DNA of 34,618 bases from positions 1 through 34,618 of the forward strand of contig JAJZDX010000039.1 in the NCBI GenBank assembly GCA_021805865.1, read 5' to 3'. The notes beneath the pieces were generated by a model. The model had not been told where the DNA came from. It worked only from the letters and a program-made list of their open reading frames with translations, and searched no databases. Shown here one piece after another: positions 16,483 to 24,403 of the stretch; within the stretch, counting starts at the first letter, position 1, and each line of letters starts with the position of its first letter. The position numbers and the translations under genes were made by a program. Origin of the DNA: Pseudomonadota bacterium. GTDB taxonomy: Bacteria > Pseudomonadota > Gammaproteobacteria > Steroidobacterales > Steroidobacteraceae.

Positions 16483-17676
16483 ATGACGGACGTACAGGAG
16501 ATGCCAGAGGCGGCCTCGGCCGATCGAGCTTTCCCGCCGGATGCTGGCAAGCCGCTCGAGAGCGTCGCGGTTCGGATCGGCAAGGGCACCTATGTCGTGG
16601 GGACGCTCTGGCTGTCTTGGGCGAAGGGGCAGGTCGGTCCGCGCGAGGCGCGCGCCTGGCTCGAAGAGCAGGCCGCGCTGTTACCGTCGTACAAGGGGCT
16701 TTTCATCGTCGCAAGCGATGCCGCCAAGGAACGTACGGACATCGGCATCTGCGCGATCTATAAGCCGGGACTGCGGGCACTGTCCCAGGTGTGTGCCGCG
16801 CACCCCGAGACGTTCGCGGCCGGCCTGCCGCCGCACGTGTATCGATGGGGGCTCGCGGCCGAGACCGCATCGGGGGCGTATCTCGCGGTCACGAGCCGCG
16901 ATGGACTGCCGCTCGGGGAGCGGCTGGTTCCGCTCGAGGACGCGAGCGCCGCGAGAGCGACGCTCGATGCCGAGTTCGCCGACATCCACTGGCTCGAGCC
17001 GCTCGGCCGCGAAGAGTTCGAAACCCGTCTCGCGCTAGTGACGGTGAGTGAGCCGACGGCGCTCGCGCGGGCCTCGAAGGCGAAAGTGAGGCTCGTCCAG
17101 GTAGTGGCGGTGAGTGCGCTCGCGCTCGGCGGGCTGCTCGTCCTTCGTCACTATCAGGGTGCCGAGCGACGCTTGGCGGCGCAGCGCGCCGCCGCAGCCG
17201 CTGCCGCAGCCGTTTCCCGAGGGCCTGCCGGCATCGAAGTGCAGAGCGTTCTCAACGCCTGCCTCGAGGCATTTGGGCGAGTCCCCGGCGGCACTCCCGG
17301 CTGGTCACTGGTTTCGGCCGTCTGCGACGCGCATCAGGCGTCATTCACCTGGCGGCGCGCCCCGGGCGCACTCGCCACGGCAGCGCCCCCGGGCGCGAGC
17401 GTCACGGCCGATCTGCGCACTGCGCAGATCGTCATCCCGCTCTCGGGTATTCGCTGCGTGCCGGACGGAAAAACACGGTACGCGCGTCTCGAGGCGGCGC
17501 TTTCGGACTGGGCGGTGCGCGAGCACGAGCGCTGGCGCGCGGGTGGAACTGTTCACCCGACGCTCTCAATCGAGGGCATCGTGCCGTCCTGGGAGCTCCC
17601 CGCGCACGCCTGCGTGCGCACGGTGGATGTGCGTTGGTCGCACACCGGCATCTGGCAAATGGACATGGGGTGGTAG
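16483..17676 (+). CDS. pilO: PilO2-type pilin accessory protein
   Basis: A 397-residue protein like R64 PilO. The cytoplasmic N-terminal part (AVRIGKGTYVVGTLWLSWAK, GPREARAWLEEQAALL) is followed by a membrane helix near residues 207-225 (QVVAVSALALGGLLVL), an Ala-rich coil (RRLAAQRAAAAAAAAV) and a periplasmic domain ending ACVRTVDVRWSHTGIWQMDM. It would belong to the inner-membrane assembly platform that couples the PilQ ATPase to PilP and the secretin. It starts four bases after pilP and ends two bases before pilQ. Confidence 0.85.
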   Translation: MTDVQEMPEAASADRAFPPDAGKPLESVAVRIGKGTYVVGTLWLSWAKGQVGPREARAWLEEQAALLPSYKGLFIVASDAAKERTDIGICAIYKPGLRALSQVCAAHPETFAAGLPPHVYRWGLAAETASGAYLAVTSRDGLPLGERLVPLEDASAARATLDAEFADIHWLEPLGREEFETRLALVTVSEPTALARASKAKVRLVQVVAVSALALGGLLVLRHYQGAERRLAAQRAAAAAAAAVSRGPAGIEVQSVLNACLEAFGRVPGGTPGWSLVSAVCDAHQASFTWRRAPGALATAAPPGASVTADLRTAQIVIPLSGIRCVPDGKTRYARLEAALSDWAVREHERWRAGGTVHPTLSIEGIVPSWELPAHACVRTVDVRWSHTGIWQMDMGW

Positions 17677-17678
17677 CG

Positions 17679-19361
17679 ATGGCTGAGATACCCGCAGAGG
17701 AGGCCGGCGCGCTGACCGTGGAGCAGGTGCGCGCGCAGCTCGCCAAATACTTGAACGCCGAGTACGTCCATCTCTGTCACGTCGACATCGCCGCCGGGAT
17801 GCTCTATGTCCCGCTGAGGCTCCGTCTCGCGAACAGCTCGTTCATCGAATCGGGCGCGCGGACGTCGGGACTTCGCGTCCGCTATTGCGAGCCGGAGGAA
17901 CTGCGCGAATTGCGCGGCGCCGCCGCGTCGGCCGAGACGCACGTGTCGGTTGCTGCGACCGGGCGCGATACTCAGGAGTGGGCGCGGCAGTTGTTGCTCG
18001 CGGCGGCGAGCTACGGCGCGTCCGACATTCATTTGCACCGTACGACGCCGGACGTGCCCGCGACGATCGAGTTTGCTGTGGATGATCGCGTCTACATCGT
18101 GGATGATTCGGTGACACCCGCCGAAATGGACGCTCTGATGGGTGCCAACCTGCAGGGACTTGCGGTGGCCGGTGGCACCAGCATCAAGGATGCGGAATTT
18201 CAGCACGCCGTGATTGGGCCGGAGAAACTCCCGCCGGGCTGCGGGATCGAGGGCGTGCGCCTCGCCCGGGGCGGCTGTTACCCGAAGTCTCGCGGCGGGA
18301 AATTTATGTCGTTGCGCTTGAACTATGCCGAGGGACTCGGTTCGCGCAAAGCCGTCGATCATCTCGGCATGCGGCTTCGGGTACCGCCGAAGCCGACTGG
18401 CGGCATTGGCCTTGCCAAGCTCGGTTACTTCCCCGACCAGATCGCGCTCATTGACGCGGCGCTCGAGGTCGATACTGGAATCATCGTGGTCGGCGGGCCG
18501 ACTGGTTCCGGCAAGTCCACGATGTTGTGGGAGACGCTGGTCCGGTTGCAGAAGCGATGGCCGTACCGGCGGATCGTGACAGCGGAGAACCCGCCCGAGC
18601 GCAAATTTCCAGGCGCTGTCCCACAGCTCGAGATCGGCGGTGATGAGATCGAGGTCGAGGCGCAGACGGCGGCCTTCGGGGAGGCGATGCGCATGATGTT
18701 GCGCATGGCCCCGCACGTGATCCTGGTCGGCGAGGTGCGCGAGGGACCGATCGGTCGCCTCGCCATCGAGATGTCCACCGCCGGACACCTCATCATGACT
18801 ACGATCCACGCGAACAATGCCAGGGTGATCGTCCCCCGGCTCGAGATGACGCCTGGCTTCGCGCTCCCGCGCGGCGCCTATTGCACGCCCGACGTACTGC
18901 GGCTCTTCGTTGCGCAGCGCTTGGTCCCGCGCGTGTGTCCCGCCTGTTCGCTGCCGTGGGAGAAGGCGCTGAATCGGCCAGGCGTGCGGGAGATGGTCGA
19001 AACGCTCAAGAGCTATGGGGGCGACATCGGGGCGGTGCGCTTTGAGGGGCCGGGCTGCGCGCACTGCGATCACAAGGGCACTTCCGGGAAGATCGCGGTC
19101 TCGGAAGTCGTGCCGATGACCGATGAGATTTCCGATCACCTGCGCCGCGGCGGTGACGATGATGCCGCCTTGAGGGCGCTGATGGGCGAGGCGGCGAACG
19201 GCTTCATGGGCCATCGAGCGATGGCCTACGCGCTACGTGGGATCACGGATCCTCTTGCGATGCAGATCAGGGTCGGCCGGGCGATCCCGTGCCGCAACGC
19301 CACCGAGAAGGGATGGGTCGACCGCGCTCTCGAAGCGCTCGATCATCTGAAGGCCGTCTGA
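17679..19361 (+). CDS. pilQ: PilQ/GspE-family pilus extension ATPase
   Basis: A 560-residue hexameric secretion ATPase. Walker A GGPTGSGKST is at residues 272-281; VILVGEVREGPIGRLAIEMS and GHLIMTTIHANNA give the Walker B and His-box regions. A C-terminal Cys pair set (RVCPACSLPW and GCAHCDHKGTSG) looks like the zinc-binding tetracysteine of GspE. It drives pilin polymerisation at the inner membrane. Start ATG 17679 lies two bases after the pilO stop; a longer frame upstream overlaps pilO and has no initiation signal. It is the only GspE/VirB11-class ATPase in the window, so it may also serve the adjoining T4SS, which lacks VirB11 here. A long antisense open frame is a shadow. Confidence 0.93.
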   Translation: MAEIPAEEAGALTVEQVRAQLAKYLNAEYVHLCHVDIAAGMLYVPLRLRLANSSFIESGARTSGLRVRYCEPEELRELRGAAASAETHVSVAATGRDTQEWARQLLLAAASYGASDIHLHRTTPDVPATIEFAVDDRVYIVDDSVTPAEMDALMGANLQGLAVAGGTSIKDAEFQHAVIGPEKLPPGCGIEGVRLARGGCYPKSRGGKFMSLRLNYAEGLGSRKAVDHLGMRLRVPPKPTGGIGLAKLGYFPDQIALIDAALEVDTGIIVVGGPTGSGKSTMLWETLVRLQKRWPYRRIVTAENPPERKFPGAVPQLEIGGDEIEVEAQTAAFGEAMRMMLRMAPHVILVGEVREGPIGRLAIEMSTAGHLIMTTIHANNARVIVPRLEMTPGFALPRGAYCTPDVLRLFVAQRLVPRVCPACSLPWEKALNRPGVREMVETLKSYGGDIGAVRFEGPGCAHCDHKGTSGKIAVSEVVPMTDEISDHLRRGGDDDAALRALMGEAANGFMGHRAMAYALRGITDPLAMQIRVGRAIPCRNATEKGWVDRALEALDHLKAV

Positions 19362-19535
19362 ACCCCCGGAAGAGTCTATAGGGTGTCGCAGAGCCGGTGC
19401 CCCTCCCAGTACTTCGGTCGGGGCTATGCCCTGCGGGAGGGCCGACCGCAGGCCCGGGTTGCCTGTCGGCTGCCGCCGAAGAGCGGCGGCCGAAACTGTT
19501 CCACGCAGTGGGGCCCGGGCGGCGGAGAAGGGGAT
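19362..19535 (+). promoter_or_regulatory. Structured leader between pilQ and the next pilus gene
   Basis: Two perfect 7-bp stems exclude each other: CCCTCCC (19401-19407) with GGGAGGG (19435-19441), and CGGTCGG (19415-19421) with CCGACCG (19442-19448). A further hairpin GCCGCC-GAAGAGC-GGCGGC is at 19472-19490. The motif GGGGCCCGGGC plus GGAGAAGGGGA (19510-19534) includes the Shine-Dalgarno sequence of the next gene. The layout suggests an attenuator or RNA switch rather than plain spacer. Confidence 0.45.
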
Positions 19536-19922
19536 ATGCAATGGCAAGACCTCTTCGTGCACGTCTATTGGGGACCCGCGGTGTTCTGGAGCCTGGCGCT
19601 CGGACTCGCGGCGCTCGATATCGCGGGAACCTGGGCGGTGGGCCGCGCGGTGCGCATCAGCGGCCCCTTTGGAGGGCACAGCCGTCCATGGCTCTCCTGG
19701 CGGCGGCGGGTGTGGATCGAGGCGGCGATTCTCCTCACCTTCCCCGTGCTCTCGGTTCTGCGCGGTGCCGGCGATCCGTCCGCCGCACTCATCTGGCTCC
19801 TCGCTTCTCAGTTCGTGATCGCGCTCGTCTCGGTAGGGCCAGTGCTCCGCCGCGCGATCGCGATGCTGCGCGAAGTGCGCCGGCCGCGTGCTCGTCCCGT
19901 CATCGCCGCGCGAGGGTACTGA
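19536..19922 (+). CDS. Small polytopic membrane protein of the pilus operon
   Basis: A 128-residue protein with about three hydrophobic segments (GPAVFWSLALGLAALDIAG, WIEAAILLTFPVLSVL, AALIWLLASQFVIALVSVG) and a basic C-terminus (RRPRARPVIAARGY). ATG 19536 is chosen because GGAGAAGGGG lies just upstream; the frame is open further up, but that part overlaps the structured leader. I do not recognise a family. It lies between the ATPase and PilR and ends three bases before pilR, so it is probably an accessory of the inner-membrane platform. Confidence 0.65.
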   Translation: MQWQDLFVHVYWGPAVFWSLALGLAALDIAGTWAVGRAVRISGPFGGHSRPWLSWRRRVWIEAAILLTFPVLSVLRGAGDPSAALIWLLASQFVIALVSVGPVLRRAIAMLREVRRPRARPVIAARGY

Positions 19923-19925
19923 GTC

Positions 19926-21089
19926 ATGAGCAATCCGCTCTCGAGACTGATCGAGCGCATGAAGGCGCAATCGAAGTCCACCGGTGACGGACCGGGTTCC
20001 GCGCGCGTTTCCACCCGCAAGGCGGGTCCCCTCGATGACCTCGAGCGGGCGATGCTCTACAAGTACCTGGCCTCGCGCGTGCGCGCTGGCCACGATGTGG
20101 GGTCCTCGCTTGAGAAGCTCCTCGCTACGGCGTACTTGCGCAAGAGTGCGCGGCTGAAGGCCGTGCTCACCGTGGCGATCCAGCGCTTTCGTAACGGCGC
20201 GAAGCTCGCGATGAGTCTCCAGGGCTACATCCCGCAGATCGAGCACCTGATGGTGCTGACGGGGGATCAATCCGGCTCGCTCCCGGCGACGCTCGGGCAG
20301 CTCGTGGACTCGATCGTGCGCGACCGCAAGATGCGCCGGCAGTTCAAGAAGTCGCTCACCCCGAGCATCCTGCTCCTCATCTTCGGCGTGGCCGCAATCT
20401 TCGGCGTCGCGCTCTACGTGGTGCCGCAATACCGGGGGATCGTGAACCCGGGCGAAGTGCACGGCCTCGCCGCGGCCGTGTTCTCGGTGGCGACGCCCGT
20501 CGGGATCGCCGGGCTCGTGACGGTGATCGGGCTGCTCTTTGGCTTCGCGATCTGGCTTGCCCGCGCCGCCCGTACGGTGGATGCGCCGTGGCGGCGATGG
20601 CTCGAGAACATCCCGAACTCGCCGTTCGCGTTCTACCGCGACTGGATGTCGCTCATTTGGCTGCGCATGCATCTCATCATGCTGAAGGCGGGCGTCCTCG
20701 AGCGCGAGGCGCTCCAGGCCGCGATGACGAACTCGACGCCCTGGCTCGCACGCCGGCTCGCGCTCGTCAAGCACCACATCGAGCGCAGCGGCAAGAAGCT
20801 ACCGGCTGCGCTGGTGGCGACGTATGAGGTCACCAATTTCCCGGCGCCGCTCTTGATCGAGGAGATCGAGCAATCGGGCGATGTGGCCGACACGACCGGC
20901 GAGCTCGAAAAGGCGCTGGCCGTCTGGGAAGAGGAATTTGTGGAGACGGCCGAGACGAACCTGCGGGTGATCTCGGCTGCAATCAAGTTCTCCGTGTACG
21001 CGATGCTGTTTTTGATCGGAGGTGCCATCGGGAGTCTCATTCTCGTGGTTCTGCATCAGTCGCTCGCCCACACGAACATGATGTTTTGA
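19926..21089 (+). CDS. pilR: PilR/GspF-family inner-membrane platform protein
   Basis: A 387-residue protein with two GspF-type repeats. The first has LYKYLASRVRAGHDVGSSLEKLL, then MVLTGDQSGSLPATLGQLVD and membrane helices (SILLLIFGVAAIFGVALYVV, GLVTVIGLLFGFAIWLA). The second has WLRMHLIMLKAGVLEREALQA and EEIEQSGDVADTTGELEKAL, closing with the helix YAMLFLIGGAIGSLILVVL. It is the membrane core that PilQ turns to add pilin subunits. It stands directly before the pilin gene, as in IncI plasmids. Confidence 0.93.
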   Translation: MSNPLSRLIERMKAQSKSTGDGPGSARVSTRKAGPLDDLERAMLYKYLASRVRAGHDVGSSLEKLLATAYLRKSARLKAVLTVAIQRFRNGAKLAMSLQGYIPQIEHLMVLTGDQSGSLPATLGQLVDSIVRDRKMRRQFKKSLTPSILLLIFGVAAIFGVALYVVPQYRGIVNPGEVHGLAAAVFSVATPVGIAGLVTVIGLLFGFAIWLARAARTVDAPWRRWLENIPNSPFAFYRDWMSLIWLRMHLIMLKAGVLEREALQAAMTNSTPWLARRLALVKHHIERSGKKLPAALVATYEVTNFPAPLLIEEIEQSGDVADTTGELEKALAVWEEEFVETAETNLRVISAAIKFSVYAMLFLIGGAIGSLILVVLHQSLAHTNMMF

Positions 21090-21119
21090 TCACAAACCGC
21101 CCCGTAGGAGGCATTTTCC

Positions 21120-21623
21120 ATGAGTATCGGCGATATCATTTTCTACATCATCCTGCTCGGCGTCATTGCCGCAATCATCGCGGCCGTGGTGCACTACGGC
21201 GGTGACATTCATACGGCGTCCAACGTGCAGGCGGACGTGAATGACACCTCAGCGTTGGTGGCGAGCGTCGAGAAGACCTACAACGGTTACTCGGACTATG
21301 CGAACCTCTCCGACACTGACCTGATCAGCGCACAGGCGGTACCGACAGCGATCACGCAGGTTGGCACGACGTCGCTTCAGAACGTGTTCGGCTATCCGTA
21401 TGCGCTCGCCGAGGACACAGCGAATCCGAACGCCTTCGACCTCACGGACGAGGTGCCGAACGATGCGTGCGCGGCGATCGCCAATGCCGTGATCAAGAAC
21501 ATCACGTCGCTCACGATCAACGGCACTGCGGTGACGTTGCCGGTGACGGACCCGGCTACGATCGGGCAGGCGTGCGGGACCACGAGCCCCTCGACGATCG
21601 TGGAGGTGTACTCGGGCATGTAG
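21120..21623 (+). CDS. pilS: PilS-type major type IVb pilin with very short leader
   Basis: A 167-residue pilin. It begins MSIG, then a hydrophobic helix (DIIFYIILLGVIAAIIAAVV), then an Asp/Asn/Thr-rich globular domain. Two cysteines (CAAIANAVI and QACGTTS) could form the pilin disulfide. The leader before the conserved Gly is only four residues, and there is no Glu at position +5 of the mature form, unlike R64 PilS with its longer leader. A strong AGGAGG lies before the ATG, and a stable hairpin after the stop. Both fit a highly expressed major subunit. Confidence 0.82.
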   Translation: MSIGDIIFYIILLGVIAAIIAAVVHYGGDIHTASNVQADVNDTSALVASVEKTYNGYSDYANLSDTDLISAQAVPTAITQVGTTSLQNVFGYPYALAEDTANPNAFDLTDEVPNDACAAIANAVIKNITSLTINGTAVTLPVTDPATIGQACGTTSPSTIVEVYSGM

Positions 21624-21629
21624 ACCACA

Positions 21630-21660
21630 GCGCCGGGGGTGCATCGTGCTCCCCCGGCGC
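21630..21660 (+). terminator. Strong GC hairpin after pilS
   Basis: GCGCCGGGGG (21630-21639) and CCCCCGGCGC (21651-21660) pair perfectly over 10 bp, with an 11-base loop that can itself pair GCA with TGC. There is no T-run. As after virB2, it probably stabilises the pilin message or attenuates read-through into the minor-pilin genes. Confidence 0.75.
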
Positions 21661-21680
21661 CAGGGTCTTCCGAGGCACGT

Positions 21681-22016
21681 ATGCTGGGACTTCTCCTCTT
21701 GGCCGTGGTGCTCGCTGCTTTTGCCAGCCTCGCGGCGGTGGCGCAGCCGCACGCGGGCAGCGTGCCGACCGCGGCGCTGGCTGATGCGCTTGCCCGGAAC
21801 TGTCTCGCGGTCTTTGAGGCACCGGGTGAGACGGAAGCCTTGACGCTTCCCGACGGGGTGTCAATCTCTGCCACGGCCGCCTCTTGCGCGATTCTCGCCC
21901 CCTCTGGGGCGCTCACCCCGAACACCCTCGCCGCATCGGGCAATCTGATCGGCGGCGTTTGGACAATCCAGTCGGCTAACGGGCGCTATGTGACCCGGGC
22001 CGTCATCACACTGTAG
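21681..22016 (+). CDS. Small membrane-anchored pilus protein, PilM-like
   Basis: A 111-residue protein. An N-terminal hydrophobic helix (LGLLLLAVVLAAFASLAAVA) is followed by ALADALARNCLAVFEAPGE and a beta-rich end (IGGVWTIQSANGRYVTRAVI). Size, single N-terminal anchor and position near the pilins resemble PilM of IncI pilus operons, which in R64 lies near pilL. The match is only of layout, so a minor pseudopilin is an alternative. ATG 21681 with GAGG upstream is preferred over a GTG at 21639, which would lie in the pilS hairpin. Confidence 0.55.
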   Translation: MLGLLLLAVVLAAFASLAAVAQPHAGSVPTAALADALARNCLAVFEAPGETEALTLPDGVSISATAASCAILAPSGALTPNTLAASGNLIGGVWTIQSANGRYVTRAVITL

Positions 22017-22027
22017 AGAGGCCCCCC

Positions 22028-24079
22028 ATGGGCGCTGCCGAATTCATCCTCTTGATTGCCACTATGGTGGGCGTCGCCATCATGCTCCCGAGCGTGGTCG
22101 GAATGCAGCACCAGGCATTCACGGACCAGGTCGCGAAGGTCGAGGCGGGGCAGCTCGCGACCATCACGGATGCCGCGCTGCAGTACGAGTACGGCTACAT
22201 GGCGAGCCTGTCCGCCCCAGGCACCACGCACACAGTGTCCATCCAGACCCTGATCCAGCAGGGTTATTTGCCGGCCGGTACCTCGGCGGTAGACGCGATG
22301 GGCGACCCGATCTCCGTCGAGTACCAGGCGGACTCAAGCGGCAATGTGACCGGGTACGTGGTGGCCCAAGGCAATTATCGCTATCCGGACCCCGATGCGG
22401 GCGAGATCCTGCTCGACTTGGGTGACCGCGGCGGGTATGTGCCGAAGGTGCCGATCGCAGGGCAGGTGGCCGGCGTGATCTATGGCACGGGTCACACCTG
22501 GCAGTCCCCGGCGCCGGCCGGGATCAACCCAGGCTCGATCGACGTGAAGGTCGAAAGCAATGCCGCGCAGCAGGCGGATGACTCGCGCTTCCTGTGGCGC
22601 GTGCCCGCACCCACCGCGGCGGGCAATACGATGGACACGCCCTTGATCCTCGGCGCCGTGGAGACGCCGGGCGCGGCGTGCAGCAATACCGGCGCCATCG
22701 CCCAGGATGGCACAGGGGCGCTCGTGAGCTGCCAGGGCGGCACCTGGCAATCGGTCGGCGGCGGGCACTGGCGCGCACCGGTTTCCACGTACGCGGCGCT
22801 GCCGAGCTCCGGCAACCAGAACGGCGATGTGCGGCTGACGCTGGATACCGATCGGGCCTTCGCGTGGAATGGTGGATCGTGGGTCGCCTTGGCCGTTGAT
22901 CAAAACGGTGACCTGACCGTACCGCGACACTTGAGCGCGGAGAACGGCGGCGTGAGCACTTCGACGAGCTGCTCGGGCCAAGGCGCGCTGACCGCAGGCG
23001 ACATCACACTCACCACAGACAATGGCTGCGCTGACGGTGGTTCGGCGATCGGGATGCAGAGCCCGGTGACCGGTCAGGGGTATGCCATCGTCGATTCTCA
23101 GAACGGCTCGTTGAATGTCTGGAACCAGAACCAGAATCACTCCGTTTTTGATGTCCGGCCGAACGGAGAGTGGGACATGGACCCCATCGGTGGCAACCCC
23201 GAGGTTGTGGTCCCAGGCGCAGGTAACAACTCCGTCGAAGGCAATAGTTGGTGGGGTATTCAGCCGCGATGGTCCAATGGCTGGTCGCTAGTGACCAGCG
23301 AGCATGGCTACTTGAATGCCAACCCTCAGGCCGCGAACGGCTCGGTCGATGTGAACGACATCGACGTGCGATCCGGCGGCCCGTACCCCTGGTATTCGCA
23401 GCTTTCCTCGCAGGTGTATAGCGACACGCAGCAGATCAACAATCTGAACAACGAGTACAGCAGCCAGCAGGGACAGATCAACAGCAACACGAGCAGCATC
23501 GGGGCGATCAATAACAACCTGAATCAGGGCCCGTGCAGCACGGGCTACAATTCCATCGCGACACTGTGCAACGAGTTCAGCTCCGCAATGAGCAGCGTTG
23601 CAAATCTTGGCAAGCCGGAGAACTGCTCGGGACCGTATATGGGACAGGTGACCGGCAGTCCGACCCGCTGCGGGCCGGTGGGGCCATCGACCTACTCCTA
23701 TTGGGGCTGGTGTGGCTATCGGTACTATCGATATCGTTGCATCCAGTACGGCACGAGCCCGCCGACCGTCAATCTGCCGTCGGAGAGCTACCCGCAACTG
23801 GTAGTGGCCGTCGCCACCGCAGGTATCGGTCAGGGCGGCTGCGGGTCAGGCGCGAGCAACACGGGCATCCTCACGCTGTGGGCCACTTCCGGCGGCGCGA
23901 CGCTTGCGCAAAGCGCGCAGTACGCCAAGGGAGGGTCGAACTACAACCCGACCGATATGTACTTCCCGTTCTCGATCACCTTCGTCTTGCCGGCGGGGCA
24001 GGGCGGTCAGATCGAGCTATCTGGCGGAAATAACGGCCTCGGATGCGGGAGTTTCATGTATTCGTTAAACGCGCTTTGA
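22028..24079 (+). CDS. pilV: PilV-type minor pilin and pilus-tip adhesin
   Basis: A 683-residue protein. The N-terminus is pilin-like with a minimal leader (MG, then AAEFILLIATMVGVAIMLPS). The next ~200 residues resemble the constant shufflon-type N region of PilV (VAKVEAGQLATITDAALQY, IQTLIQQGYLPAG, GYVVAQGNYRYPD, GGGHWRAPVSTYAAL). The C-terminal half is Gly/Asn/Ser-rich, with a trimer-like coil (QQINNLNNEYSSQQGQINSN), a Cys- and Tyr-rich patch (YSYWGWCGYRYYRYRC) and a beta-sandwich end. In R64 the PilV tip selects the recipient cell. No shufflon recombination sites or rci gene are seen, so the tip is fixed here. It closes the machine cluster. Confidence 0.85.
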   Translation: MGAAEFILLIATMVGVAIMLPSVVGMQHQAFTDQVAKVEAGQLATITDAALQYEYGYMASLSAPGTTHTVSIQTLIQQGYLPAGTSAVDAMGDPISVEYQADSSGNVTGYVVAQGNYRYPDPDAGEILLDLGDRGGYVPKVPIAGQVAGVIYGTGHTWQSPAPAGINPGSIDVKVESNAAQQADDSRFLWRVPAPTAAGNTMDTPLILGAVETPGAACSNTGAIAQDGTGALVSCQGGTWQSVGGGHWRAPVSTYAALPSSGNQNGDVRLTLDTDRAFAWNGGSWVALAVDQNGDLTVPRHLSAENGGVSTSTSCSGQGALTAGDITLTTDNGCADGGSAIGMQSPVTGQGYAIVDSQNGSLNVWNQNQNHSVFDVRPNGEWDMDPIGGNPEVVVPGAGNNSVEGNSWWGIQPRWSNGWSLVTSEHGYLNANPQAANGSVDVNDIDVRSGGPYPWYSQLSSQVYSDTQQINNLNNEYSSQQGQINSNTSSIGAINNNLNQGPCSTGYNSIATLCNEFSSAMSSVANLGKPENCSGPYMGQVTGSPTRCGPVGPSTYSYWGWCGYRYYRYRCIQYGTSPPTVNLPSESYPQLVVAVATAGIGQGGCGSGASNTGILTLWATSGGATLAQSAQYAKGGSNYNPTDMYFPFSITFVLPAGQGGQIELSGGNNGLGCGSFMYSLNAL

Positions 24080-24109
24080 GGCGAGAAGCAGCGCCGTTAT
24101 AGGAAGGGT

Positions 24110-24145
24110 GCGGACCCCCGGGGAGGGGGGCTCGGGTGAGTCCGC
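24110..24145 (+). terminator. Hairpin after pilV
   Basis: GCGGAC (24110-24115) pairs with GTCCGC (24140-24145), and the CCCCC run inside it pairs with the GGGGG run around loop GGGGA. It lies 30 bases after pilV and probably ends the pilus operon. It lacks a T-run, so it may need Rho. Confidence 0.6.
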
Positions 24146-24403
24146 GCCGCCTCTCCGCTCCTGATGCGCCCGGCACCCCACGCACCGAAGGTTGTCGCGA
24201 GGATGGCTTTGGCGGCGCCTGCGCGGATCCGCCGGCCCATGGGTCCGGTGCGCATAAACGAAGGCGCGTGTCAATCCCATGAAAATGCTCAAACTCGGTA
24301 GAAATCGGGGGTTCTTCCTGCCCGCACAGGCCACTAGGATCTGACAGGCCCGCCACCAACGATCTTTTTCGGTCGCACGGTGCTGGTTGTGAAGGAGACT
24401 GTC
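24146..24403. other. Spacer upstream of the sigma-4 pair
   Basis: No gene is seen. The stretch ends in AAGGAG ahead of ATG 24404. It must hold the promoter of the next pair, but no convincing -35/-10 was found. Confidence 0.4.

Noticed and set aside
17553-20777. Long minus-strand open frames opposite pilQ and pilR
   Set aside because: They are antisense to clearly recognised genes, rich in Arg/His/Gly, and only reflect GC-rich codon bias.
22028-24079. PilV shufflon
   Set aside because: PilV of IncI plasmids has a shufflon, but no short inverted recombination repeats and no rci recombinase gene are seen here.
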